Source of the DNA: an uncultured bacterium
GTDB taxonomy: Bacteria; Elusimicrobiota; Elusimicrobia; Elusimicrobiales; Elusimicrobiaceae
Assembly: GCA_949294095.1 (NCBI GenBank)
Contig: CASFFZ010000001.1
Location: 248,001 to 312,000 of the forward strand
Length of the DNA stretch: 64,000 nucleotides
Direction of reading: 5' to 3'
Part shown: piece by piece, positions 16,417 to 25,105 of the stretch
How the letters are laid out: every line of letters begins with the position of its first letter
Numbering within the stretch: the stretch's first letter is position 1
Program-made: the position numbers and the translations under genes
The notes under the pieces: model-generated
Database searches by the model: none
What the model saw: only the letters and a program-made list of their open reading frames with translations
Told to the model about the DNA's origin: nothing

Positions 16417-18705
16417 AGTTTTCCCCTTGTGTTGGTGTTTGCGGGCAATCCGAGCCGGCTTAAAAAAGCGCAGCCGCAAAGCGTTGGTAACGACGCACAC
16501 GGAGCTTAAACTCATCGCTGCGGCCGCAAACATCGGGCTCAATTTCCACCCAAACGGCAAATACAGCACGCCCGCCGCCAGCGGAATGCCCAACACGTTG
16601 TAAATAAACGCCCAAAATAAATTTTCTTTAATGTTGCGCAGCACCGCCCGGCTTAACTGCAAGGCGGTGGCTACGCCGGTTAAATCGTCCTTCATCAGCA
16701 CAATGTCCGCCGATTCTACCGCTACGTCCGTCCCCGCGCCCAGCGCCATCCCTACATCCGCCCGCACCAGCGCCGGAGCATCGTTCACGCCGTCGCCCGC
16801 CATGGCCACCACTTCGCCTTCATCCTGCAAACGGCGGATGACGGCTTCTTTTTCCTGCGGCAGTACGCCTGCAATCACGCGGTCTATGCCCACCGCCCGC
16901 GCCACGCTTTGGGCGGTTTGCGGGTTGTCCCCGGTCAGCAAAATTACCTGCAGGTGCATGCGTTTTAACAATCCTACGGCATCCGCCGAGGCAGGCTTTA
17001 TCGTATCGGAAAAAGAAATCATTCCCAAATACTTTTTCCCACGCGCAAAGAAAAGCGGCGTGCGGCCCAAGGCGGCTTCTTGGGCAAGCAGTTTTTCGCC
17101 GTCCGCAACCGCTACGCCCAATTCCTGCATATAAGTTAAATTGCCGCCGCTAAGCTGTTCTTCCCCTTCTTGGGCGCATACGCCGCGGCCGGGGATGCCC
17201 TCAAACCGGGAAACCGGCACCAGCGGGATATTCTTTTCTTCCGCATAGCCCGACAGCGCCTGCGCAAACGGATGTTGGGAAAAATGCTCCAGCGACGCCG
17301 CCTGCGTAAGCAATTCTTCCAAAGACGCTTGCGCCCCGGGCACAATCCCCGCCACCTGCATCCGCCCGCTGGTTACCGTGCCGGTTTTATCCAACACGAC
17401 CGTGGTAACCTTATGCGCGCGTTCCAGCGCCGCGGCCGATTTGACCAAAATGCCCTGCCGCGCCGCGCTGCCCGTGCCCACCATAATGGCCGTAGGCGTG
17501 GCCAGCCCCAGCGCACACGGGCAAGAAATAACCAATACCGCAATGGCCGAAGACAGGGCAAACGAAAAACTGGTTCCCTGCGCCAGCCACACCACCAAGG
17601 TAAGGAGCGCAATGGCGATAACCGTCGGCACGAATACGGCGCTGACGCGGTCTGCCAGGCGCGCAATCGGCGCTTTGCTGCCGGCCGCTTCTTCCACCAG
17701 CGTAATAATTTGCGCCAGCACGGTGTCTTTGCCCGTGCGCGCCACTTTCAGCTCCACATAGCCGCTGGCAAGCAGCGTTCCCGCCGCCAATTCCGCCCCG
17801 ATCGGCTTATCCTGCGGGACGCTTTCCCCCGTCAGGGCCGACTCATCGGCGGCGCCGCCGCCGTCTACCACCACGCCGTCTGCCGCAATCCGCTCGCCGG
17901 CGCGAACGACCACAATATCCCCCGGCACCAGCCCCTGCACGGGAACGGAAACTTCTTTCCCGTCCCGCAGCACAGACGCCTCCTGCGGCACCAGCCGAAC
18001 CAAAGCTGAAATCGCATCCGAGGTTTTTACTTTGGCCCGCGCTTCCAGCCATTTGCCCAACGTAACCAACGTTAAAATCATCGCGGCCGATTCAAAATAC
18101 AATCCGTGAAAAGCCTGCTCCAGCGCGGCCGTCCAATCCGGGTGTTCCATCAACACCAAAATGCGAAACAACCCCCACAAGCCGGACAATACCGCCGCCC
18201 CCGAGCCGAGGGCGATGAGACTGTCCATATTCGGCCCGCCCTGCACCAGCCGTTTAAACCCGTTGGTAAAGAAACGGCGGTTGACGGATAAAACGGGCAA
18301 CACCAATAAAAACTGCGTGAGCGCAAAAAGGCCGGGGTTTTCCGTCAGCTCCTTCGGAAGCGGCAGCGCCAGCATCTGCCCCATGGCCACGTACAACAGC
18401 GGCACCAAAAAAACAAGCGACGCAATAAAACGCTGCTTGATGCGGCGCGCCTCGTCTTTGGCGGCCCGCTGGGGCGACAAGACCCCCGTTTCTTCGCCGG
18501 GGGCAAAAGCGTCGTACCCCGCCCCGCGCACCGCGGCAATAATGTCCTGCGTGCTCAGGCGTTCTTCATCATAATCCGCCGTCAGCGTGTTTTGCAGCAG
18601 GTTCACCGCGGCCGAGCGCATGCCGGGCAGCCGGGCAACCGCCCGTTCCACGTGCGCTTGGCAGGCGGAGCAAGTCATACCGGTAACATTAAATTTTTTC
18701 TTCAT
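16210..18705 (-). CDS. copA: Copper-exporting P1B-ATPase with fused C-terminal CopZ-like domain
   Basis: The 831-residue protein starts with an HMA domain (GMTCSACQAHVERAV, residues 8-22). The ATPase core has CPC in VISCPCALGLATPT (about residue 395), DKTGTVTSG with the phosphorylated Asp (about 438), the SEHP-like HFSQHPFAQAL, and GDGVNDAPAL (about 636). These mark a Cu(I) exporter of the inner membrane. Unusually, a second HMA domain (GMVCAHCAGRVERAL) follows the last TM helices at residues 764-831, where CopA normally ends. Its first residue is a Met with its own SD (see the separate entry). AAGAGGATTTTAGTGT precedes the ATG at 18705. No copper regulator gene is adjacent. Confidence 0.93.
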   Translation of the reverse strand: MKKKFNVTGMTCSACQAHVERAVARLPGMRSAAVNLLQNTLTADYDEERLSTQDIIAAVRGAGYDAFAPGEETGVLSPQRAAKDEARRIKQRFIASLVFLVPLLYVAMGQMLALPLPKELTENPGLFALTQFLLVLPVLSVNRRFFTNGFKRLVQGGPNMDSLIALGSGAAVLSGLWGLFRILVLMEHPDWTAALEQAFHGLYFESAAMILTLVTLGKWLEARAKVKTSDAISALVRLVPQEASVLRDGKEVSVPVQGLVPGDIVVVRAGERIAADGVVVDGGGAADESALTGESVPQDKPIGAELAAGTLLASGYVELKVARTGKDTVLAQIITLVEEAAGSKAPIARLADRVSAVFVPTVIAIALLTLVVWLAQGTSFSFALSSAIAVLVISCPCALGLATPTAIMVGTGSAARQGILVKSAAALERAHKVTTVVLDKTGTVTSGRMQVAGIVPGAQASLEELLTQAASLEHFSQHPFAQALSGYAEEKNIPLVPVSRFEGIPGRGVCAQEGEEQLSGGNLTYMQELGVAVADGEKLLAQEAALGRTPLFFARGKKYLGMISFSDTIKPASADAVGLLKRMHLQVILLTGDNPQTAQSVARAVGIDRVIAGVLPQEKEAVIRRLQDEGEVVAMAGDGVNDAPALVRADVGMALGAGTDVAVESADIVLMKDDLTGVATALQLSRAVLRNIKENLFWAFIYNVLGIPLAAGVLYLPFGWKLSPMFAAAAMSLSSVCVVTNALRLRFFKPARIARKHQHKGKTMRKTLIIEGMVCAHCAGRVERALNSIPGVQAKVDLSQKCAVVESHAQITDETLKQAVQKAGYEVVAIN

Positions 18706-18837
18706 ACACTAAAATCCTCTTCTTTTAAAGGATATGCTTATCGTCGGCGATTGTCAAGCAAAACCCGACTCCGCGGCCGGTATTACACGACGGGCTCCCC
18801 CTTTTGCTAATACTTCTTTTTTGCTACACTATATCCC

Positions 18838-20136
18838 ATGACTATACTCATCATCCTTCTGATGCTTGTTTTAAACGCCCTGCTGGCCGCCTACGAAATG
18901 GCGCTGGCTTCCATTTCCCGCACCAAGCTTTCCATTTTGGCCCAGGAAAAACGCCTGGGCGCCGAACAGGCGCTTTTTATGAAAGACCATATGGAAGGCA
19001 GTTTGGCGGTAGTGCAAATCGGCATTACGCTGGTGGGCGCCATTGCCGCCGCGGCCGGAGGCGCGGGCGCGGACGAAATGTTTTCCCCCATTTTGCAGGA
19101 ATGGCTTTCTTTGCCCAAACGCCTGGCGGATGTCGTATCCGTGGCGGTGGTGGTGGTGCCGCTGAGTTTTATTACCATTGTGTTTGCCGAGCTGACCCCC
19201 AAAACCTTCGCCATTAAAAACAAAGAATTTGTAACGCTTAAATTTTCGCCGGTCATGCGCGTGTTGTATTCCATTTTGTCGCCCATTGTGCACATTATGG
19301 AAGCCTTGGTGCGCTTTTTTACCCAAAAACCGCTTTCCAGCAAAAAGCCCGACCCCAAAGAAGCCCAGCAGGCCGCCATGACCGACCTGCGCACCGCGGC
19401 GGCTATTGCGTCTTCTTCCCGCTTGTTTGGCAAAACGGAAGAAAAAATCGTGCTCTCCAGCGCGATGTTCTGCATCCGCAAAATCCGCGAAATTCAGGTG
19501 CCGCTGGATCAGGTATATATGCTGGACGCCGGGGATTCCATCGCCGATACATTCGTCAAAGCGCATTTGGATATGCACACCCGCTTTCCGGTGCGGGAAA
19601 ACCCGCAGGATCCGCAAAGCATTATCGGCTACTTAAATTTTAAAGATATTTTCCTCTCTACCAAAATGGCTTCCGGCTCGCCCACTTCGGCCCGTTCCAT
19701 CGTGCGCCCGATGCTGCGGCTGGAGGCCGATACGCTGATTTCCACCGCTTTGGAAAAATTAATGAAAAGCAAACAGCACATCTGCCTCGTAACGGAAGGG
19801 GACAAAATTACCGGCATTTTGACGCTGGAAGACATTTTTGAAGAAATGGTGGGCGAGATTGAGGACGAGTATGACTTTTTCCCCGCCTATATCCGGCCGA
19901 TCGGCTCGTCGATCGTGGCCAGCGCCACCGCCAAAATGGCGGACGTATTTACCCAACTGGGCGTGCCCGTGCCGGCCGATGTGTCGCCCACGGTTACCGT
20001 ACTGCAATGGGCGGAAAAGAAACTGGGCCGCGAACTGGATAAGAACGATAAATTAAAGGCGGACGGCATTTTGGCAGATCCCCGCAAATTCCGCCGCCAT
20101 AAATTAATGGAAGTACTGGTCAGCAAGGCCGAATAA
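18838..20136 (+). CDS. CNNM/CorC-type membrane protein (HlyC/CorC family)
   Basis: The 432-residue protein has an N-terminal CNNM (DUF21) domain with about four membrane segments (residues 1-150, including FAELTPKTFAIKN), a pair of CBS domains (about 200-335, ending GILTLEDIFEEMVGEIEDEYD), and a C-terminal CorC/HlyC domain. Members move Mg2+ or Co2+ or regulate such transport. No SD is visible, and TACACT (18825-18830) lies 7 nt before the ATG, suggesting a near-leaderless transcript. Ends at a terminator shared with the convergent HxlR gene. Confidence 0.88.
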   Translation: MTILIILLMLVLNALLAAYEMALASISRTKLSILAQEKRLGAEQALFMKDHMEGSLAVVQIGITLVGAIAAAAGGAGADEMFSPILQEWLSLPKRLADVVSVAVVVVPLSFITIVFAELTPKTFAIKNKEFVTLKFSPVMRVLYSILSPIVHIMEALVRFFTQKPLSSKKPDPKEAQQAAMTDLRTAAAIASSSRLFGKTEEKIVLSSAMFCIRKIREIQVPLDQVYMLDAGDSIADTFVKAHLDMHTRFPVRENPQDPQSIIGYLNFKDIFLSTKMASGSPTSARSIVRPMLRLEADTLISTALEKLMKSKQHICLVTEGDKITGILTLEDIFEEMVGEIEDEYDFFPAYIRPIGSSIVASATAKMADVFTQLGVPVPADVSPTVTVLQWAEKKLGRELDKNDKLKADGILADPRKFRRHKLMEVLVSKAE

Positions 20137-20160
20137 CCCGGCCGTTCAATGCTTTTTGCC

Positions 20161-20190
20161 AAACCGCCGCCTTATTTGCGGCGGTTTTTT
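20161..20190. terminator. Bidirectional terminator
   Basis: AAACCGCCGC and GCGGCGGTTTTTT arms lie between the convergent CNNM and HxlR genes. Confidence 0.85.
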
Positions 20191-20521
20191 ATTTGCGGTG
20201 CCGCTCCCCCCACGCACACATTTGATCCAAAATAGGAATCAGCGATTTGCCCCTCTCGGTTAACCGATACTCCACCTTTGGCGGAATTTGCGGATATTCT
20301 TTGCGGTGCACCAATCCGTCCGCCTCCAATTCTTTTAAAGTGGCGCTCAGCGTTTTATAGGAAATGGTTTTAATGTATTTTTTCAGCTCATTAAACCGCA
20401 CCACTCCAAAACCCATTAAGGCATACAAAATAAACATCTTGTATTTGCCTTGAATAAGAGACATGGTATAGTTAAAGCCGGTTTCTTCCAGCTTGGCGTT
20501 TTTAATGCAGGATAAACTCAT
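20189..20521 (-). CDS. HxlR-family transcriptional regulator
   Basis: The 110-residue winged-helix protein has the HxlR pattern: a Cys near the N-terminus (SLSCIKNAK), GKYKMFILYALMGFGVVRFNELKKYI, then the recognition region and wing KEYPQIPPKVEYRLTERG. Many family members sense aldehydes, oxidants or other electrophiles through that Cys. It is divergent from two flavin reductase genes, with inverted repeats in the 123-nt gap, so it probably controls them and itself. Confidence 0.9.
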   Translation of the reverse strand: MSLSCIKNAKLEETGFNYTMSLIQGKYKMFILYALMGFGVVRFNELKKYIKTISYKTLSATLKELEADGLVHRKEYPQIPPKVEYRLTERGKSLIPILDQMCAWGERHRK

Positions 20522-20530
20522 TTTACACTC

Positions 20531-20567
20531 TACTTAAAGTAAGTATACTACCTAAATGTACGTACTT
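20531..20567. promoter_or_regulatory. Candidate HxlR operator
   Basis: TACTTAAAGTA (20531-20541) is a palindrome, and AAGTAAGTA (20537-20545) pairs 8/9 with TACGTACTT (20559-20567). The right arm touches the probable -35 (TTGTTT, 20566-20571) of the flavin reductase promoter, whose -10 is TATAAT at 20590-20595. The site is therefore well placed for repression. Confidence 0.55.
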
Positions 20568-20608
20568 GTTTTCAGTTTTAATTCTTACCTATAATTTTAG
20601 TATCGCAG

Positions 20609-20636
20609 GGCAGGAAAGTCAATCCTGCCAAAAGGA
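20609..20636 (+). promoter_or_regulatory. Leader hairpin abutting the SD of the first flavin reductase
   Basis: GGCAGGA (20609-20615) and TCCTGCC (20623-20629) form a 7-bp stem just 3 nt before AGGAG. It could affect translation or mRNA stability. No known riboswitch motif is recognised. Confidence 0.4.
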
Positions 20637-20644
20637 GCAAGCAT

Positions 20645-21217
20645 ATGCAGAAAAATTTAGGAGTCAAACCCTTTTTGTTCCCGATGCCGACGTATATGAT
20701 CGGCACCTATAATCCGGACAATACGCCGGACGTTATGATGATGGCCTGGGGCGGCATTTGCGCCGAAGACTGCGTAGCCCTCAATTTGGAAGCCTCGCAC
20801 AAAACGGTGGCAAACCTGAAAGAAAGAAAAGCCTTTACGCTGGCCGTTCCCGGAACGGACACGCTGCGCCAATCCGATTTTTTAGGCATTGCCAGCGCCA
20901 ACCAACTGGCGGACAAATTTGCCCGCACGGGGCTGCACGCGGTAAAAAGCGAGCGGGTGGACGCCCCGGTAATTACCGAATACCCGCTGACGCTGGAATG
21001 TGAAGTAACGGAAATGCAAACCCAACCGTACGGCCTGCGCGTACTGGGCAAAATCGTAAACGTACTGGCCGATGAAAAAGTGTTGGACGCCGCCGGCAAA
21101 ATAGACCCGGCCAAACTGCAGGCCTTTGTGTTTGACCAAATGCAAAACGGCTACTATGCCGTTGGCAACAAAATCGGGCAGGCCTGGCACAGCGGAGCGG
21201 ATTTAATGAAAAAATAA
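20645..21217 (+). CDS. Flavin reductase family protein (flavoredoxin-like), 190 residues
   Basis: The protein has the split-barrel FMN-binding fold of flavin reductase-like/flavoredoxin proteins. LFPMPTYMIGTYNPDNTPDV and WGGICAEDCVALNLEASHKT match the FMN-binding N-terminal region; Cys residues in ICAEDC are notable. Such proteins bind FMN and transfer electrons or reduce flavin for a partner. It is first of a two-gene unit divergent from hxlR, so a redox or electrophile response is plausible. The start is set by AAAGGAGCAAGC. Confidence 0.88.
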   Translation: MQKNLGVKPFLFPMPTYMIGTYNPDNTPDVMMMAWGGICAEDCVALNLEASHKTVANLKERKAFTLAVPGTDTLRQSDFLGIASANQLADKFARTGLHAVKSERVDAPVITEYPLTLECEVTEMQTQPYGLRVLGKIVNVLADEKVLDAAGKIDPAKLQAFVFDQMQNGYYAVGNKIGQAWHSGADLMKK

Positions 21218-21272
21218 ATTTCCTTCCGCTTCTGAATATAATTTATTTGGATACTATTTAAAAGGAGTTTTT

Positions 21273-21770
21273 ATGGAAAAAATTACTTTACCCAAAGCCT
21301 CCCAGCTCACTTCGCCCAACCCGGTAACGGTGGTATGCACCCAAAAGCCGGACGGGACTACCAACCTGGCCACTGTTTCTTGGTGGACGTATCTTTCTTT
21401 TAATCCCGGTATGATTGCGTATGCCATGGCTAAAACCTCGTACAGCGGGGAAAGAGTGCGCGAAACCAAACAGGTGATTCTGACGATTCCCGGCGCGGAA
21501 ATTGCACAAGCCGTCTTGGGCTGCGGCAGCACCAGCGGGCGCAGCACCGACAAAGCGGAACGCTTTCATGTGGAGCTGACCCCGGTGGAGGGGAGTTCCA
21601 TCCAAATTCCCGTGCACAGCCGCGTGGCGATTGTTTGCCGTCTGAAAGAATACCACGAAGCAGGCGACCATTACCTCTACATCTGCGAAGTAGAACACGT
21701 CTACGCCAACGAAAAAGAAGAGGCTTTATTTGCCTGGAACGGATATACCCAACTCCGCCCGGCCAAATAA
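21273..21770 (+). CDS. Flavin reductase family protein, 165 residues
   Basis: A second, diverged member of the same FMN-binding split-barrel family. TSPNPVTVVCTQKPDGTTNL and SWWTYLSFNPGMIAYAMAKTS match the flavin-binding part. It lies 55 nt after the first reductase in the same direction, with AAAAGGAG before its ATG and a possible weak promoter (TATAAT, 21237-21242) of its own. The two may reduce different acceptors under the same HxlR control. Confidence 0.87.
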   Translation: MEKITLPKASQLTSPNPVTVVCTQKPDGTTNLATVSWWTYLSFNPGMIAYAMAKTSYSGERVRETKQVILTIPGAEIAQAVLGCGSTSGRSTDKAERFHVELTPVEGSSIQIPVHSRVAIVCRLKEYHEAGDHYLYICEVEHVYANEKEEALFAWNGYTQLRPAK

Positions 21771-21840
21771 GGAAATCCGCTTCCGCCCGCCGCTTAGCTT
21801 TGCTATGTGAGCAAAGCCCGAAACGGTTCAATTCCCTGTC

Positions 21841-21869
21841 AAAAAGCCCCGCCGATTGGCGGGGCTTTT
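21841..21869. terminator. Bidirectional terminator
   Basis: AAAAAGCCCCGCC and GGCGGGGCTTTT arms lie between the flavin reductase pair and the convergent HAD gene. Confidence 0.9.
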
Positions 21870-21893
21870 GCATGTTGATTTTAACGGTAAATA

Positions 21894-22493
21894 CTATAAA
21901 ATGCCGCGTTTAAGCAGTTCCATGCGCAAAGCGTCCGGGCTCTGGAAGGGGATGGCGTCAAACCCCAGCATAGCGGCCGCCGAAACGTTGGCGGCGTTAT
22001 CGTCAATATACACGCAGTTGGGCGAATGGAGGCCGAAGCGTTTTAACAGGCGGGCGTAAATTTCCGGGTCGGGTTTGACCAAATGCTCTTCCCCCGACAC
22101 GACGATGCCGTCCATCTGCTGCAGAAAATCATATTTGGCCTTGGCAATCGGAAACGTCTCGGCCGACCAGTTCGTCAGCGCGTAGATGCGGTAGCCTTTG
22201 TCTTTCAGCTCACGCCAAATGGCCGCCGTACCCTTGATGGGCCCGCCCAGCATTTCTTCCCAGCGTTTGTAATAATCTTCAATCTGCGGCGCATATTTGG
22301 GATATTTTTCTTTGGCTAAAGCAATCCCTTGTGCAAACGGCCGCCCGGCGTCTTGCTGCGTGTTCCACTGCGGCGTGCACACGTTGGACAAGAACCATTC
22401 CATTTCTTCTTCGGAAGCAAAAATTTTTTTGTATAGATAGCGCGGATTCCAATCTATCAGCACTCCGCCTAAATCAAAAACGATATCTTTCAT
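21894..22493 (-). CDS. HAD-family hydrolase (subfamily IA)
   Basis: The 199-residue protein has HAD motif I as VFDLGGVLIDW (the second Asp is replaced, common in the YihX/haloacid-dehalogenase-like branch), a cap of helices, motif II ALTNWS, and motifs III/IV with K in HLVKPDPEIY and YIDDNAANVSAA. It is a predicted phosphatase for a small phosphorylated metabolite such as a sugar phosphate. It is separated from purA by a terminator and has its own promoter region, so it appears monocistronic. Confidence 0.88.
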   Translation of the reverse strand: MKDIVFDLGGVLIDWNPRYLYKKIFASEEEMEWFLSNVCTPQWNTQQDAGRPFAQGIALAKEKYPKYAPQIEDYYKRWEEMLGGPIKGTAAIWRELKDKGYRIYALTNWSAETFPIAKAKYDFLQQMDGIVVSGEEHLVKPDPEIYARLLKRFGLHSPNCVYIDDNAANVSAAAMLGFDAIPFQSPDALRMELLKRGIL

Positions 22494-22550
22494 AAAATCC
22501 CCCTTTTTTTATTATACTCTCCCGAAGTAAAAAAACGCAACCCTCCTATA

Positions 22551-22580
22551 AAAAACCCGCGCTTACAAGCGCGGGTTTTT
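22551..22580 (-). terminator. Terminator of purB-purA
   Basis: AAAAACCCGCGC and GCGCGGGTTTTT arms with a short loop lie directly downstream of the purA stop. Confidence 0.9.
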
Positions 22581-22581
22581 G

Positions 22582-23598
22582 TTAAAGCACCAACGTGTCT
22601 TCCATATCCGGCCCGGTGGAAATCAGTGCAATTTCCGGGTGCGGATACGTCCGTGCGCACAACGCTTTTAAATTGTCCAAAAACGTTTTGGCTTCCGGGC
22701 TGAAATCTTCATACTTTTTCACGCGGTCATTACCGGGAAACATATCAATGTGCGTAATGGCGATTTTGGTGCAGTTGTTAATCATAATCGCCCGCGCGGC
22801 CGAGCGCGATTCAAACGCGCCGATGCGGCGCAGCCGCTTGCTGACGCTGCCCACTTCGTGCCCTTTGGTATGATACACCTCCAGCTGTTTTTCATCCGTC
22901 AGTTCTCTTTCCAGCGGGCCGGGCCCTACGCGCGTGATATAAGGCTTAAACACCACATACACGTCCCGCACGGACTTGGGGCCCAGGCCGGCCTCGCCCA
23001 AGAAAGTGCTGGCCGTCGTGTCGCGCGACGTAACAAACGGATATTCCCCGTGCAGCAAAGACAGTTTAATTCCCTGCGTGCCTTCCAGCAAAATTTCGCC
23101 GCCTTTGTCCAGGCAACCGTTTAACAGTTCCGGCACGTCTTGAATAAAATCTTTTAACAGCGGTTCGTCCTTGGCAAATTTAATGTCGCGCCGTTCAATC
23201 CGGTCGCGCACGGCCTGCCCCAGCCCGGTGCCCACGCTGCCGATGTGCTGCATAAAATGGGACGCATTCTTTTCGGCCGCCGTCTGCTCGTCGGAAATCA
23301 GTACGGCGTACGGGTCTATAATCAGCCGATCGCGCGTGCCCGTCAGTTTGACTTCTTCCAACAGCCATTCGGTTTTGGTATACGCGCCCGCGCCCAACAC
23401 CAATTTGGTTTTGGGGTTTAAAAAGCCCGAAGGGATGTTTTTAAGCGTGTAGGATTTGCCGTCTTTTACCACGGTGTGCCCGGCATTGGGGCCGCCCACC
23501 CGCACGCAGTAATCGTAATTCCCTTTATAAGACAAATACGCAGAAATTTTGCCTTTTCCTTCGTCGCCGGCTTGGCCGCCGCAGACAATATCAATCAT
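22582..23598 (-). CDS. purA: Adenylosuccinate synthetase, compact archaeal-type
   Basis: The start ATG 23598 is set by CGGAGGAAAAGT and gives 338 residues, about 90 fewer than the usual bacterial enzyme but close to the short archaeal form. GGQAGDEGKGKISAYL carries the catalytic Asp and the P-loop-like GTP site; VGGPNAGHTV carries the second catalytic His. It joins IMP and aspartate with GTP in AMP synthesis. The retained Asp argues against the phage PurZ variant, which I recall lacking it. The gene overlaps purB by 8 nt, so the two AMP-forming enzymes are translationally coupled. Confidence 0.92.
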   Translation of the reverse strand: MIDIVCGGQAGDEGKGKISAYLSYKGNYDYCVRVGGPNAGHTVVKDGKSYTLKNIPSGFLNPKTKLVLGAGAYTKTEWLLEEVKLTGTRDRLIIDPYAVLISDEQTAAEKNASHFMQHIGSVGTGLGQAVRDRIERRDIKFAKDEPLLKDFIQDVPELLNGCLDKGGEILLEGTQGIKLSLLHGEYPFVTSRDTTASTFLGEAGLGPKSVRDVYVVFKPYITRVGPGPLERELTDEKQLEVYHTKGHEVGSVSKRLRRIGAFESRSAARAIMINNCTKIAITHIDMFPGNDRVKKYEDFSPEAKTFLDNLKALCARTYPHPEIALISTGPDMEDTLVL

Positions 23599-24979
23599 AC
23601 TTTTCCTCCGCAAGTTCGCGCGCGCGGCCCAGATAGTTTTCCGGGCACAGCGCCTGTAGTTTGGAACGGGTTGCCGCATCCACCGGCAGCCCGGCTATAA
23701 ATTGCTGCAACAAACAGGCCGTAACGGCCCGCCCGCGCGTAAAATCGCGCAGGGTTTCATACGCGTGCGGATACCCCGCCGCGCGCAAAAGGGTTTGAAC
23801 GGCTTCCGCCAGTACTTCCGGGTGGGCGCTGAGCTCCTGCCGGGCCGCGGCCCGGTCAAACGAAATTTTGCCCAGCCCTTTTAGAATGGACTGGTACGCC
23901 ACCAACGCATAGCCAAACGCCGCCGCCATGTTGCGAAGCACCGTGGAGTCCGACAAATCCCGCTGCAACCGCGAAACCGGCAATTTGCACGAAAACAGCC
24001 CGAACAACGCATCCGCCAGCTGCAAATTGCCTTCCGCATTTTCAAAATCAATCGGGTTTACTTTCTGCGGCATGGTGGAAGAACCCACTTCCCCCGCCGC
24101 CGTTTTCTGATGAACTAACCCGGCGGAAATATATTGCCACATATCCCGGCACAAATCCAACAGCGCCACGTCCGCCCGGCGCAAATTGTCAAACAGTTCG
24201 GCGTAGCTGTCGCGCGGGTCTACCTGGGTGGAAACGGGCGTCAGCGAAATTTTCATTTTGTGTCCGCGGTTTAACACAGCCGCCATTTTAGCGGCCGCCC
24301 GCGGCCAGCGCACCTGCGGGAAAGCCGCATAATGCGCGTTAAAATTGCCGACGGCGCCGCCAAATTTAAACGTGATTTCCTGCCGTTTAAGCTGTGCAAT
24401 CTGCCGCGCCAGCCGATTGGCAAATACCCGCATTTCTTTTCCAAACGTGGTGGGCACCGCCGGCTGGCCGTGCGTGCGGGCCAGCAATACGGAACGGGCC
24501 TCTTTGCGGGCAAGTTTCGAAAGTTCTTTCTGCAAATTTTCCAAGGCCGGCAGGAGCGCTTTTTCCACGCCCTGCGTCAGCAAAAGGGCATAGGCGGCGC
24601 TGTTTACGTCTTCGCTTGTCAGGGCGAAATGCAGCCATTGCAGGCGGTCTTTAAGTGAGGTTTTGCCCAAGCGCAAACGCAAAAAATACTCCACGGCTTT
24701 CACGTCGTGCTTGGTAGGCGGAATGTGGCGGTAGCCGTCAAACTCCAACGCGCGGATGTGTTCCAAATCGGCCGCACGCAGTTCACACGCCTGCGCCAGC
24801 AGGCCGCGTTCTTCTTTCGTAAGCGGTTTAAAAAGTTTTAATTCGGAAAGGATTTCAAACCACGCGCACTCCACGCGCACGCGGTATGCAGTAAAGGCGG
24901 CTTCGCTCATTACACTTCTGAGCGCGCCCAGTCTGCCGCTGTAGCGGCCGTCCAACGGGCACAGCGCCGGTATGTTCAT
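23591..24979 (-). CDS. purB: Adenylosuccinate lyase
   Basis: The 462-residue protein of the fumarase/aspartase superfamily has E. coli PurB-like features: CPLDGRYSGRL at the N-terminus, TKHDVKAVEYFL, LTSEDVNSAAYALL with the catalytic Ser-Glu-Asp region, ARTHGQPAVPTTFG with the active-site His, and the signature GSSTMPQKVNPIDFENAEGN. It removes fumarate from adenylosuccinate and SAICAR in purine synthesis. It is the upstream gene of the purB-purA pair. Confidence 0.96.
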   Translation of the reverse strand: MNIPALCPLDGRYSGRLGALRSVMSEAAFTAYRVRVECAWFEILSELKLFKPLTKEERGLLAQACELRAADLEHIRALEFDGYRHIPPTKHDVKAVEYFLRLRLGKTSLKDRLQWLHFALTSEDVNSAAYALLLTQGVEKALLPALENLQKELSKLARKEARSVLLARTHGQPAVPTTFGKEMRVFANRLARQIAQLKRQEITFKFGGAVGNFNAHYAAFPQVRWPRAAAKMAAVLNRGHKMKISLTPVSTQVDPRDSYAELFDNLRRADVALLDLCRDMWQYISAGLVHQKTAAGEVGSSTMPQKVNPIDFENAEGNLQLADALFGLFSCKLPVSRLQRDLSDSTVLRNMAAAFGYALVAYQSILKGLGKISFDRAAARQELSAHPEVLAEAVQTLLRAAGYPHAYETLRDFTRGRAVTACLLQQFIAGLPVDAATRSKLQALCPENYLGRARELAEEKYD

Positions 24980-25057
24980 ATATATATTTTACTAAATTTC
25001 CGGCTTTGCGCCCAGTCCGCCGGCTCCGAAAGAGGCGTACCCCGCGCGGGGGAAGAC

Positions 25058-25088
25058 AAAAAATCCCCGCGCTTACAAACGCGGGGAT
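25058..25088 (-). terminator. Terminator of the RND operon
   Basis: ATCCCCGCG and CGCGGGGAT type arms (one mismatch region GCTTACAAAC as loop) are followed leftward by a T run. Confidence 0.85.
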
Positions 25089-25105
25089 GCAGAAAACGGC
25101 AAAAA

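Noticed and set aside
21784..21840. tRNA-like T-loop (GGTTCAATTCC) between the flavin reductase and HAD genes
   Set aside because: The T-stem does not pair, and no acceptor or anticodon arms are found around it.
22582..23598. PurZ (2-aminoadenylosuccinate synthetase) instead of PurA
   Set aside because: The catalytic Asp in GDEGKGK is present and the gene is coupled to purB, which fits ordinary AMP synthesis; no phage genes are nearby.
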